A DNA stretch of 8,863 nt, taken from contig DBBU01000042.1 of the NCBI GenBank assembly GCA_002292365.1, forward strand, positions 1-8,863. Direction: 5' to 3'. The DNA comes from Flammeovirgaceae bacterium UBA976. Its GTDB lineage: Bacteria > Bacteroidota > Bacteroidia > Cytophagales > Cyclobacteriaceae. Below the pieces are notes generated by a model. That model did not search any database and had not been told where the DNA came from. It saw only the letters and a program-made list of their open reading frames with translations. Position 1 is the first letter of the stretch. The number at the start of each line of letters is the position of its first letter. Shown here one piece after another: positions 1 to 7,514 of the stretch. The translations under genes were made by a program, and so were the position numbers.

Positions 1-1
1 A

Positions 2-1972
2 GCAAAAGCATCCAAAGAAAAGCCTACAAAAAATGTCATTAAAGTTGAAGAAAAAGAAATTCCCGTTTCCGACGAAGTAGCCAACCTAAAGCCCGAGATC
101 AAGATAGAAAAAAAAGAAGTCAAAATCAAAAATCCTGCTCCCGTTCAACAAACATGGGAGGAATTTGAGGATGAAAACAAATCTGAATATTCAGATAAAG
201 AAAGAGCAGATCTCGAGTCATTGTACGGAGAAACTGTAAATACAATCACCGAAAAACAAGTCATCGAAGGACATGTAGTCGCACTGACCGATCGCGAAGT
301 TATCGTAAATATTGGTTTTAAATCTGATGGAATCGTATCAAGATCAGAATTTAGAGATGTTGACGAATTAAAGCCTGGAGATATCGTTGAAGTATATATC
401 GAGGAACAAGAAAATGCCATTGGGCAATTAGTTCTATCACGAAGAAAAGCAAAAATTGTCAAGGCTTGGGACAATATTCAAAAAGCACTTGATGAGGATG
501 TCGTCATCGACGGTATGGTCAAAAGACGTACCAAAGGAGGTCTTATCGTGGACGTCTACGGTGTAGAAGCCTTCCTTCCAGGGTCTCAAATTGATGTCAA
601 GCCCATACGAGATTTTGATGTTTTCGTAGGTAACAAAATGGAAGTCAAAGTAGTTAAAATTAATTATTCAAACGACAACGTAGTTGTCTCTCATAAAGTA
701 CTTATCGAAAAAGATCTTGAAAAGCAGAAAATTGAGATCCTAAGTAACCTTGAGAAAGGCCAAGTATTGGAAGGAATCATCAAAAACATGACCAACTTCG
801 GTGTTTTCATCGATCTTGGCGGTGTTGACGGATTACTGCACATCACAGACATCTCATGGGGAAGAATCAATCATCCTGAAGATGTATTGAAGTTAGATGA
901 AAAAGTAAACATCGTTGTCCTTGATTTTGATGATGAAAAGAAGCGAATTTCACTTGGAATGAAGCAATTGACTCCTCATCCGTGGGATTCATTGGCTGCC
1001 GACATCGAAATCGGATCTAAAATCAAAGGTAAGATTGTCAACGTCGCAGATTATGGTTCTTTTCTTGAAATAATACCAGGCGTAGAAGGATTGATCCACG
1101 TAAGTGAAATGTCTTGGTCTCAACACCTGAGAAATCCACAGGACTTCATGAAAATCGGAGATGAAAAAGATGCCGTTGTTTTGACCATTGATCGAAATGA
1201 GCGAAAAATGTCGTTGGGTATCAAGCAGTTGTCTGAAGATCCATGGACAAAGCAAGATGCATTGGTCAAATATGCGGTAGGAACCCAGCACAAAGGTATT
1301 GTGAGGAACTTAACCAACTTCGGGTTATTTATAGAACTTGAGGAGGGTATTGATGGTCTTGTTCATGTTTCTGATTTGAGTTGGACCAAAAAAGTAAAGC
1401 ACCCTTCCGAATTTGTGAAAATAGGTGACGAACTTGAAGTGATTGTCATGGAGCTTGATACCACCAATAGAAAACTGGCATTGAGTCACAAGCATCTCGA
1501 GGATAACCCATGGGATAACTTTGAATCTGTATTTACTCGGGGTTCTATTCATAAATGTACTATTTTGAGTAAAGGTGAGCGAAATGCGATCCTTGAACTT
1601 CCTTACGGATTAGAAGGGACTTGTAACAGCAGGAACTTAACCAAGGAAGATGGTTTAGAAGGAGCTGAAGGGGAGACGTTAGACTTCCGAGTCATTGAAT
1701 TTGCAAAAGATGATAAGAGAATTATTCTGACCCACACAGGTTCATGGAAAGAATCAGATCATATATCCAACGAAACACCAAAGCCGAAAGCGCCAAAGGG
1801 TAAGAAAACTGATAAAAAGAAAGCTGATTCAAGTAATTCTACCCTTGGAGATATTGAAGTTTTGTCATCTTTGAAAGAAAAAATGGAAGATGGAGCAAAG
1901 GCTGAGATAAAGAAGGCTGTAGCTAAACGAGCGGCGAATAAAAAAGAGAAACCTAAAGATGAGAAATCATAA
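2..1972 (+). CDS. rpsA: 30S ribosomal protein S1 (5'-partial)
   Basis: Ribosomal protein S1 binds mRNA on the small ribosomal subunit and helps it load for initiation. The frame is open from base 2 with no stop before 1970-1972, so the true start lies left of the window. The first in-frame TTG (221) lies inside the conserved block WEEFE...LESLYGETV and is not the start. Six S1/OB repeats can be followed: IEGHVVALTDREVIVNIGFK; VIDGMVKRRTKGGLIVDVYG; LEGIIKNMTNFGVFIDLGGV; IKGKIVNVADYGSFLEI; HKGIVRNLTNFGLFIELEEG; and a diverged last one, HKCTILSKGERNAILELPYG. Repeats 3-5 carry the typical GxxxNxxxFGxFI/L core and end near a PW. A Glu/Lys-rich low-complexity stretch precedes repeat 1, and a Lys-rich tail with STLGDIEVLSSLKEKME closes the protein, a pattern I associate with Bacteroidota S1. 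No clear terminator follows; tRNA-Cys starts 73 nt downstream. Confidence 0.96.
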   Translation, partial: AKASKEKPTKNVIKVEEKEIPVSDEVANLKPEIKIEKKEVKIKNPAPVQQTWEEFEDENKSEYSDKERADLESLYGETVNTITEKQVIEGHVVALTDREVIVNIGFKSDGIVSRSEFRDVDELKPGDIVEVYIEEQENAIGQLVLSRRKAKIVKAWDNIQKALDEDVVIDGMVKRRTKGGLIVDVYGVEAFLPGSQIDVKPIRDFDVFVGNKMEVKVVKINYSNDNVVVSHKVLIEKDLEKQKIEILSNLEKGQVLEGIIKNMTNFGVFIDLGGVDGLLHITDISWGRINHPEDVLKLDEKVNIVVLDFDDEKKRISLGMKQLTPHPWDSLAADIEIGSKIKGKIVNVADYGSFLEIIPGVEGLIHVSEMSWSQHLRNPQDFMKIGDEKDAVVLTIDRNERKMSLGIKQLSEDPWTKQDALVKYAVGTQHKGIVRNLTNFGLFIELEEGIDGLVHVSDLSWTKKVKHPSEFVKIGDELEVIVMELDTTNRKLALSHKHLEDNPWDNFESVFTRGSIHKCTILSKGERNAILELPYGLEGTCNSRNLTKEDGLEGAEGETLDFRVIEFAKDDKRIILTHTGSWKESDHISNETPKPKAPKGKKTDKKKADSSNSTLGDIEVLSSLKEKMEDGAKAEIKKAVAKRAANKKEKPKDEKS

Positions 1973-2045
1973 TAAGGTCTGAATCATTTTGAAGAACATT
2001 AGCAGGAAACTGATGGTCATCCAAAATAATTAATTGAGTAACTAA

Positions 2046-2116
2046 GGTTCCGTGGCCGAGTGGCTAGGCAGAGGTCTGCAAAACCTTTTACGGCGGTTCG
2101 AATCCGTTCGGAACCT
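2046..2116 (+). tRNA. tRNA-Cys (anticodon GCA)
   Basis: A full cloverleaf can be drawn. The acceptor arm GGTTCCG (2046-2052) pairs perfectly with CGGAACC (2109-2115). The D stem is GCC/GGC (2055-2057/2067-2069). The anticodon stem GAGGT/ACCTT (one G-U pair) encloses loop CTGCAAA with GCA at 2078-2080. There is a four-base variable loop, and the T arm carries TTCGAAT (2097-2103) on a stem with two G-U pairs. The discriminator is T2116; U73 is the known identity base for cysteine tRNAs. CCA is not encoded. The total is 71 nt. It lies 73 nt after rpsA on the same strand; I find no TAnnTTTG element in that gap, so it may be co-transcribed with rpsA. Confidence 0.96.
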
Positions 2117-2117
2117 C

Positions 2118-2150
2118 AAAAAACCCATCTAATGATGGGTTTTTTGTTTT
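2118..2150 (+). terminator. Rho-independent terminator after tRNA-Cys
   Basis: A perfect 12-bp stem, AAAAAACCCATC / GATGGGTTTTTT, encloses loop TAAT (2130-2133) and runs into TTTTTTGTTTT. It begins one base after the last tRNA region, so it should end the tRNA-Cys (and possibly rpsA) transcript. The A-rich upstream arm could also make it work from the opposite strand. Confidence 0.9.
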
Positions 2151-2357
2151 AATCTCCTTTGTCATCGTCTACTTAAAAATAGAACCCCGCTAAGGGATTT
2201 AAATGCAAATCATTATTTTCATCCTAGGCATCTCAGAACGCACAAATGACTTAGGTATCTGAATATGTAGTATCCAAACCTTCGATGGCACGGAAGGCTT
2301 GAATCAGAAAAGAATAGTGTAGTTATGACCAGTAAATTTGAGATTTTTTCTGTGATC

Positions 2358-2415
2358 ATTATCCTTAAAAAAGCCCCGTTTTTAAGTTATTAAAGGAACT
2401 TTTTTTAAGGATAAT
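2358..2415. repeat. Perfect 15-bp inverted repeat, long hairpin
   Basis: ATTATCCTTAAAAAA (2358-2372) is matched exactly by its reverse complement TTTTTTAAGGATAAT (2401-2415), with 28 nt between. Inside, GTTTTT (2378-2383) can pair with AGGAAC (2394-2399) using two G-U pairs if transcribed from the + strand, giving a nearly continuous hairpin. The T run is at the loop end of the 3' arm, not after the stem, so it does not have terminator form. It could be a fossil mobile-element palindrome, a small structured RNA or a protein-binding palindrome; nothing seen decides between these. Confidence 0.7.
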
Positions 2416-2441
2416 ATGAAAAGGTACCTCACCCCGAATTT

Positions 2442-2472
2442 AAATCATCTCTACTCAAAAGAGTGATTTTTT
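2442..2472 (-). terminator. Possible terminator of the decayed minus-strand gene
   Basis: AAATCA-T-CTCT (2442-2452) pairs with AGAGTGATTT (2460-2469) with one bulged base; an alternative core is ACTC-AAAA-GAGT (2453-2464). It lies 28 nt past the stop of the broken minus-strand gene. On the minus strand the run after the stem is only a short T/A stretch; on the + strand it is followed by a T run. It may be bidirectional, and the case is weak. Confidence 0.35.
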
Positions 2473-2499
2473 CTTCAAATCAAATATTAAAATAGTGCA

Positions 2500-3282
2500 T
2501 TAATTATTAGTATTGAGTTCTTCCAAAGAAGACATATATTCTGGTGAGCTCATTTCCGACTGAAAAGACATGCAGTAACTATTTCTTCCGTACATTTCGA
2601 GTGACTTCTCAAAAGTCTGAATATCTACTTCAAAAGCATCCTCTCCAAATATTTCATTATATTTTTCTGCAACTTTCACCCATTCCTCGCTATTATCGGT
2701 AGCTTGCCCTGCATAATCATTATATCCAAAAACAACGTTAACTGTATTAACATTACAATCTGAACTGCACCACCATACTTACATAAATATATCTACATCT
2801 ATATCTACATCTGCATTTTGGAGGGCTTGGGCTACATTATTTCGGAATCTCCAAAATTCTTCTACATGGTTCCTTTGTAGTTGTAGGTTAAAACACATCT
2901 CAAGGGCTTTGCAAATGGACTAAGCATAACGTGCGATGTATTTTTTACATAGCCCCAGCTTTGAGCATCAGAGGAGATATGTAGGTCCCCAACCAGATCG
3001 TTCCAATAGTCATTTCCCTTGGGGTCATTGCTATCAAAACCTGACAGCTTCTCCTCGTATCTCACTCAAAAGTATTCTCCCGAATACAGGCTAATATTCA
3101 CTAAAAAGTTAAAATAATGTATTTGTCCCTCCTTCGAATTATAAATGCACGTTTTCTTTTTAGCATCCTCTTTGAATTTGGTTTCTATACCCTTATCGAC
3201 TTTTAGATACCTCATATTGATGAACATTGTAGCCGATCATCATTATGAAGCAGGTTACTAATGTAATTATTAACTTTTTCAT
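2500..3282 (-). pseudogene. Broken gene for a small exported protein, unknown family
   Basis: Read on the minus strand from ATG 3282-3280, this starts with a signal-peptide-like MKKLIITLVTCFIMMIGYN. That frame stops soon after. Moving by one base near 3222 gives protein-like sequence (YLKVDKGIETKFKEDAKKK, then NFLVNISLYSGEYF), a TGA at 3066-3068, then VRYEEKLSGFDSNDPKGNDY and LVGDLHISSDAQSWGYVKN. A second shift at about 2865-2900 restores the original frame: EEFWRFRNNVAQALQNADVD, a TAA at 2779-2781, then VFGYNDYAGQATDNSEEWVK and IFGEDAFEVDIQTFEKSLEM, ending at TAA 2502-2500. Repaired, it would be about 260 residues. The two shifts compensate, and the composition is protein-like on both sides of each lesion, which argues for one recently decayed gene. 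The signal sequence suggests export. I do not recognise the family; the Cys after LVT is a poor lipobox. Confidence 0.65.
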
Positions 3283-3475
3283 GATTTTTTGATTGTTCAA
3301 TTAATAAGGTTAAAATTCAGTACTACAAAAATTGAAATATAATATGACAAATTCTTTGATCTACTCCTCTCCTTCAAATAGATAGCGTCATTAAATAATA
3401 TGGAAATTGTATATCAAAATTTTAAAAAAAGCAGAAGGTCCGTGAGATTAATTATTCATCTTCATTATTTAGTAT

Positions 3476-3483
3476 TATTTTTG
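3476..3483 (+). promoter_or_regulatory. Putative -7 element of the outer-membrane protein gene
   Basis: TATTTTTG is an exact match to the Bacteroidota -7 consensus TAnnTTTG, 19 nt before the ATG at 3503. That predicts a leader of roughly a dozen bases. No good TTG-type -33 element is seen at the right distance, so this is a motif-only call. Confidence 0.4.
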
Positions 3484-3502
3484 AACTTTGTTATTTAGTT
3501 GC

Positions 3503-4366
3503 ATGAATAAAATCATTTTCTCCTTAGGATTAGTCCTTTGTTTCCTTCAGGTCAAAAGTCAAAGCTTTATGACTTGGAAGCTCAATGATCGCTATTTCAG
3601 TGTGGCTATAGGGTCTGGTCAAACCAAATACATCGGGGAACTCAATGCTGAAAATAAGCGTCAAACTGACTTCTCTCATGGTACCTTGGCCATTGAAGCA
3701 AGATTATGGAGCCACCTCAGCGCTCGACTTTCTGCAGGATTTTACCAATTGCGAGGGGATGATGAAAAAGCTCCCGATGGTAGTTTTGAAAAAGAACGAA
3801 ACCTCTCCTTCACTTCAAATAACTGGGAGCTCAACCTGCAGAGCATTTTTTTTATTCGACCTTATGCGGGTAACTATGATCAAAGATGCAAAATTGACCC
3901 CTATTTCAGTTTAGGTTTTGGTATGACCACTTTGGATCCATTTACCTACTTTCAGATCCAAGAAAATGGAGAGGAGATTAATGCTAAATTTTCCCTTAGG
4001 GATTATCAAACCGAACATGTCGCTTATGATCCTCTTACTTTCATTATCCCAGCTGGCGTAGGGGTTAAGATGAAAATTACGCCTTTCCTTAACTTTAATT
4101 TTGAACTTGCCTATCGATATACTTTCACAGATTATCTTGATGATGTTTCAGGGATCTTTCCTTTGTTTACGGATGACAGCTCTATTCAATCTAAGCTATC
4201 AAATCGAAGAAGAGAGCAATTCCTAGAAAATGAAGAAGCTTGGGAAAGCTTGGATGCAGGATTAACTAGAGGAAATTCAAATAATAACGATCAATATCTG
4301 TTTTTTTCCTTCCAAATAGAAGCTTTTCTTCCCTTTGGTAAAGGGAAAATGTTTAAAAAATCTTAA
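3503..4366 (+). CDS. DUF6089-like outer-membrane beta-barrel protein
   Basis: This is a 287-residue protein with a signal peptide (MNKIIFSLGLVLCFLQVKS, likely cut before QSF), so it is exported and most likely sits in the outer membrane. Several signatures resemble the Bacteroidota DUF6089 family: an early glycine-rich strand with a YIGEL-type motif (VAIGSGQTKYIGEL), the central KIDPYFSLGFGMTTLDP block, which resembles the usual PYxxxGxGxxxFxP, and FTDYLDDVSG at about 208-217. Alternating hydrophobic residues and an aromatic-rich ending (YLFFSFQIEAFLPFGK) fit beta strands. I use ATG 3503 because it begins the signal peptide; the frame also extends to TTG 3488, which would place odd residues before it. 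It has its own likely promoter and lies 103 nt before the acylase gene. Its biochemical role is unknown; a structural or assembly role in the envelope is only a guess. Confidence 0.82.
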   Translation: MNKIIFSLGLVLCFLQVKSQSFMTWKLNDRYFSVAIGSGQTKYIGELNAENKRQTDFSHGTLAIEARLWSHLSARLSAGFYQLRGDDEKAPDGSFEKERNLSFTSNNWELNLQSIFFIRPYAGNYDQRCKIDPYFSLGFGMTTLDPFTYFQIQENGEEINAKFSLRDYQTEHVAYDPLTFIIPAGVGVKMKITPFLNFNFELAYRYTFTDYLDDVSGIFPLFTDDSSIQSKLSNRRREQFLENEEAWESLDAGLTRGNSNNNDQYLFFSFQIEAFLPFGKGKMFKKS

Positions 4367-4383
4367 GAAAAAATATCGCATTC

Positions 4384-4399
4384 CTTGTATAAATACAAG
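4384..4399. repeat. 16-bp palindrome between the barrel and acylase genes
   Basis: CTTGTATAAATACAAG is a perfect palindrome whose RNA form would be a short stem with a TAAA loop. It begins 17 nt after the stop at 4366 and lacks a following T run, so it is a poor intrinsic terminator. It could be a weak terminator, a transcript-end stabiliser or an operator for the acylase promoter about 45 nt downstream. Confidence 0.4.
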
Positions 4400-4442
4400 A
4401 AGTTATTTATCAATAAAATAAGGCAAAATAAATAATAAAACA

Positions 4443-4450
4443 TACATTTG
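4443..4450 (+). promoter_or_regulatory. Putative -7 element of the acylase operon
   Basis: TACATTTG matches the Bacteroidota consensus TAnnTTTG exactly and lies 19 nt before the GTG start at 4470, the same spacing as in the preceding gene. The in-frame TGA at 4449-4451 overlaps it, so no earlier start is possible. A convincing -33 element is not visible. Confidence 0.5.
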
Positions 4451-4469
4451 AACTAGACAATACTTTTCT

Positions 4470-6893
4470 GTGAAATTCCTCGGTTTTTTTATTTCTTTCT
4501 TTGTTACTGCCTCCCTAATCACCTTACTGAATAGGCCTTTTGATAAAATCCCTCCAATTGGGAAATTATTAAGTCCGCATCAAGGTTTTTGGCAAAATAG
4601 TGAAAAAGAACCGATCAGTCTGGATCAATCCATTAAATTGATCGAGCTTAAAGAGGTAGTCACCGTCCAATTTGATGAGTTGCTCATTCCTCACATCAAC
4701 GCAAAAAATATTGAAGATTTGTACATGACTCAAGGTTATGTAACCGCTTATCATCGACTTTGGCAAATGGATTTTTATGCCCGCGTAGTGATGGGCAGGT
4801 TGTCAGAAGTGGTGGGTATAAAAGCACTTGGATACGACCGACTGCAAAGGCGATTGGGCCTAAAGGATATGACCTTAAAACTTCATGATGGGCTTATGAA
4901 AGATGACTATTATGCCAGTATCATTTCAGCCTACACCAATGGAGTGAATGCCTATATAGCATCTTTATCTCAGGGTGACTACCCTATTGAATTCAAACTA
5001 CTCAATTATGAACCTGAAAAATGGACCACCGTAAAAACATGTATGGCTTATGCTCTATTAGCAAGTACACTTTCTAGGAGTGAAGCAGATATAGAGCATA
5101 CCAACTTTCGAAAAATGTTTGGTGAGGACCTTTTTAATGTTTTGTTCCCTGAGCCTGACGGAACGTCAGCCCCCGTAATACCGAGAGATACTCCTTTTGG
5201 TTTCGAACCCATGAGCCGACCACAAAAACCTGAAAAATTCGAAGCACAGCATATCGTCAATGAATCTATTAGTAAACAAAATCCCTTAAATGGAAGTAAT
5301 AACTTTGCCATAGACAGTACCAAAAGTAAATCAGGCCATGCCATATTGGCCAATGAACCGGACCTTGAGCTCACGGCTCCCTCGATTTGGTATGCCAGCC
5401 ATTTGACCAGTCCCGATATCAATGTCATGGGGGTAACCGTTCCCGGTACACCGGTCATATTGATTGGTTTTAATGACTCTATCTCATGGGGGGTAACCAA
5501 CTCTCCAAGGGATCAAGTAGATTGGTTTTCAGTGACCTTCAAAGATACCTCACGCAAAGAATATTTGTACAACAACCAATGGTTCAAAACAGAACAAATT
5601 CTCGAAGAAATTGTAATTAAAAATGCAGACAACTTTATCGATACTATCATTAGGGTACATCATGGACCTATTGTATATGATCGAGATTATTTGAGTAATC
5701 ATGAAAAAGTAAATTTAGCCATGCGCTGGATCGCCCATGACGAATCAACTACATTTAAAGCCCTATTTCACTTTAATAAAGCAAATAATTATGATGAATT
5801 TGTCGAGGGACTCCGTTTCTTCTCAGGCCCTCCTCAAAACATAATATATAGTGATACAAAAGGTAATATAGCTCTCAATCTACCCGGTAAGTTTCCCATC
5901 AAATTTCCCGGTCAAGGAAAGTTTATTTTAGATGGATCCGATCCGGATTCAGAATGGAAAAAATATATCCCCTTTGAGCATAGACTCGAAAGATATAATC
6001 ATCCTCAAGGATTTTTGAGTTCGGCTAATCAATTCCCCGTAGATCGCACTACCTATCCTTATTATGTTTATTCACATCGATTTGAAAATTATAGGAATAG
6101 AAGGGTTAATGAGCGACTAATAACCATGAAAAATATTGAGCCTGAAGACTTAATGAGTTTACAAAATGATAACTTCAATTACATCGCTTCTGAGATTTTA
6201 CCCTATCTGTTGTCCCAATTAGATACGCTATCACTCAATGAGGATCAAAATAAATTCTTTTATGAATTACAAAACTGGGATTATTTTAATCATCCTAATT
6301 TAAAGGCGCCTACCAATTTTGAACTATGGTCAGATATCTTGTCGGATCAATTGTGGGATGAATTTGATACGATGTCATTTGCTGTCAATAAACCTGATAT
6401 ACACACCACCTCTCAATTAATTATTTCAGATAGTCTTGTTGGATTTTCGGATCGCCTGAGTACGCCTGAAAAAGAAACCACTCCAGATTTAATTAATTAT
6501 GCTTTTTATACCGCTGTAGATTCTCTTAATCAATGGTTAAGTATTAATGGCAAGAATCACTCTTGGAATGAGTTTAAGGAAACTGAGATCAATCATCTGA
6601 TCAGTAGCTTCACCTCATTTAATTCAAAAAATATTTCTATTGGGGGCAACCACAATATTGTAAATGCTGTAAGTAAGCATCATGGCCCCTCTTGGCGTAT
6701 GGTCGTTGAAATGGATCCACAAGGTATCAATGCTTACGGGGTTTATCCAGGTAGCCAAACGGGCAATCCAGGCAATCCGATGTATGGACATATGATCACA
6801 GCCTGGGCTGAAGGGAAATACTATAATTTGAAATTTGGTCAAAATAAAATGTTGGCAGGAGATATTCTTTATGAAATTCAATTAACACCCTAA
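4470..6893 (+). CDS. Penicillin acylase family (peptidase S45) Ntn hydrolase
   Basis: This is an 807-residue amidase of the penicillin G / AHL acylase superfamily, made as a precursor that cuts itself into alpha and beta chains. The hydrophobic N-terminus FLGFFISFFVTASLITLL (about 3-20) is an export signal or membrane anchor. The alpha part has the family block RLWQMDFYARVVMGRLSEVVG from R96. The cut and nucleophile are at NGSNNFAID: Ser276 would become beta-Ser1. A later ANQ has Asn520, which would be about beta-245, close to the known catalytic beta-Asn241 of E. coli penicillin G acylase. Also present are GTPVILIGFNDSISWGVTN, GPSWRMVVEMD (S741) and GSQTGNPGNPMYGH (from G761). Length is normal for the family. 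The start is GTG at 4470; no ATG lies upstream before a stop. The natural substrate cannot be told from sequence: beta-lactams, acyl-homoserine lactones and other N-acyl amides are all known in this family. It should act in the periplasm or at the membrane. Confidence 0.93.
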   Translation: MKFLGFFISFFVTASLITLLNRPFDKIPPIGKLLSPHQGFWQNSEKEPISLDQSIKLIELKEVVTVQFDELLIPHINAKNIEDLYMTQGYVTAYHRLWQMDFYARVVMGRLSEVVGIKALGYDRLQRRLGLKDMTLKLHDGLMKDDYYASIISAYTNGVNAYIASLSQGDYPIEFKLLNYEPEKWTTVKTCMAYALLASTLSRSEADIEHTNFRKMFGEDLFNVLFPEPDGTSAPVIPRDTPFGFEPMSRPQKPEKFEAQHIVNESISKQNPLNGSNNFAIDSTKSKSGHAILANEPDLELTAPSIWYASHLTSPDINVMGVTVPGTPVILIGFNDSISWGVTNSPRDQVDWFSVTFKDTSRKEYLYNNQWFKTEQILEEIVIKNADNFIDTIIRVHHGPIVYDRDYLSNHEKVNLAMRWIAHDESTTFKALFHFNKANNYDEFVEGLRFFSGPPQNIIYSDTKGNIALNLPGKFPIKFPGQGKFILDGSDPDSEWKKYIPFEHRLERYNHPQGFLSSANQFPVDRTTYPYYVYSHRFENYRNRRVNERLITMKNIEPEDLMSLQNDNFNYIASEILPYLLSQLDTLSLNEDQNKFFYELQNWDYFNHPNLKAPTNFELWSDILSDQLWDEFDTMSFAVNKPDIHTTSQLIISDSLVGFSDRLSTPEKETTPDLINYAFYTAVDSLNQWLSINGKNHSWNEFKETEINHLISSFTSFNSKNISIGGNHNIVNAVSKHHGPSWRMVVEMDPQGINAYGVYPGSQTGNPGNPMYGHMITAWAEGKYYNLKFGQNKMLAGDILYEIQLTP

Positions 6894-6895
6894 GA

Positions 6896-7273
6896 ATGAA
6901 ATTTATCATCAAAATTTTCCTAATAGGTATTTTATCCTATCTACTCCCTTTTTATTTTTCATGGTGGAGCATAGCCGTGGGAGCTGGACTGATTAGCTTA
7001 TTGATTCGAGGAAGTAATTTTAATAGTTTCAATGGCGGAGTCATCGCGGGTGGCCTCGTATGGTTTTATCTCTCCTTTACCATAGATAATTCTACCAACT
7101 CCATTCTATCAGAAAAAATTGCACTACTAATGAATTTGACGGACTCTATTTGGTTGATTTATGCCAGTACGCTTATTGGAGCCCTAGTCACTGGATTAGG
7201 TTCATTAACTGGCAGTTTATTAGGATCTATTCTTTCTCCAAAGAAAATGTCAAGAAACGAGTACGTCTCTTAA
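6896..7273 (+). CDS. Small integral membrane protein, unknown function
   Basis: This 125-residue protein begins at an ATG two bases after the acylase stop, so it is almost surely co-transcribed and perhaps translationally coupled. Hydrophobic segments at about 4-20 (IIKIFLIGILSYLLPF), 23-41 (WWSIAVGAGLISLLI), 46-64 (GGVIAGGLVWFYLSF) and 88-112 (IYASTLIGALVTGLGSLTGS) suggest four membrane helices. The last is rich in Gly, Ser and Leu, and the short tail is polar (SPKKMSRNEYVS). I recognise no catalytic or ligand-binding motif and cannot name a family. Operon position suggests a role linked to the acylase or its substrate at the inner membrane, which is inference only. Confidence 0.75.
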   Translation: MKFIIKIFLIGILSYLLPFYFSWWSIAVGAGLISLLIRGSNFNSFNGGVIAGGLVWFYLSFTIDNSTNSILSEKIALLMNLTDSIWLIYASTLIGALVTGLGSLTGSLLGSILSPKKMSRNEYVS

Positions 7274-7299
7274 TCTTAAACTGATCACTATAAATATTC

Positions 7300-7321
7300 C
7301 GGCTGAATTAGCTGTTTTTTT
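7300..7321 (+). terminator. Probable terminator of the acylase operon
   Basis: CGGCT (7300-7304), loop GAATT, then AGCTG (7310-7314), a five-pair stem with one G-U, is followed directly by seven Ts. It starts 27 nt after the stop of the small membrane protein gene. The stem is short, so strength is uncertain. Confidence 0.45.
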
Positions 7322-7367
7322 AATTAAGTTAATTCATTTCACAAAGGATGTATCATTTAACTTAATT
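7322..7367. repeat. 11-bp inverted repeat between operon and tRNA-Pro
   Basis: AATTAAGTTAA (7322-7332) and TTAACTTAATT (7357-7367) are exact reverse complements, 24 nt apart. The core TTAAGTT recurs at 7390-7396. The sequence is A/T only apart from one base pair, so chance is not excluded. No gene is seen between 7274 and 7502. Confidence 0.35.
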
Positions 7368-7502
7368 CTAAATCAATCCTGATCATCAGTTAAGTTTAAG
7401 AGTAATATTAAATGGAATACCTAAAAAATGATGTATCACCAATAACTGGTTTATTTTTTAATAAATTCCGCTATTATAGATTTCATATAGTAATTATTTA
7501 AC

Positions 7503-7510
7503 TACATTTG
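7503..7510 (+). promoter_or_regulatory. Putative -7 element for tRNA-Pro
   Basis: TACATTTG matches the Bacteroidota consensus TAnnTTTG, with a TTTC at 7481-7484 about where a degenerate -33 element would be (18-nt spacer). Transcription would start near 7515-7517, giving a leader of about 30 nt before the mature tRNA. Confidence 0.55.
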
Positions 7511-7514
7511 CACC

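Larger units (their letters stand above)
2151..2499. other. Non-coding spacer, probably decayed
   Basis: No credible gene is seen on either strand; all frames carry frequent stops and no conserved motif. The stretch holds the 15-bp inverted repeat at 2358-2415 and the hairpin at 2442-2472. It sits between the tRNA-Cys terminator and the 3' end of a broken minus-strand gene, so it may be part of the same decayed segment. Confidence 0.5.

Noticed and set aside
221..223. TTG at 221 as the rpsA start
   Set aside because: The same frame is open to base 2 and upstream residues (WEEFE, ERADLE) belong to the conserved S1 N-terminal region.
145..474. Minus-strand open frame of 109 codons inside rpsA
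   Set aside because: It lies wholly opposite the conserved S1 coding frame and has no recognisable protein features; it is a shadow frame.
2151..2357. Transposase relic after tRNA-Cys
   Set aside because: Minus-strand translations give a few protein-like words (LIQAFRAIEGLDTTYSDT), but nothing matches a transposase motif and stops are frequent.
2862..3065. 67-residue minus-strand gene beginning at GTG 3065
   Set aside because: Protein-like sequence continues on both sides across a TGA and frameshifts, so it is a middle piece of the broken gene at 2500-3282, not a separate gene.
5048..5500. Minus-strand open frame of 150 codons inside the acylase gene
   Set aside because: It is opposite the best conserved part of the acylase, including the nucleophile motif, and shows no domain of its own.
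7274..7502. Small gene or CRISPR-like array between the acylase operon and tRNA-Pro
   Set aside because: Repeats of TTAAGTT are too short and irregular for an array, and no frame gives a convincing start and protein.
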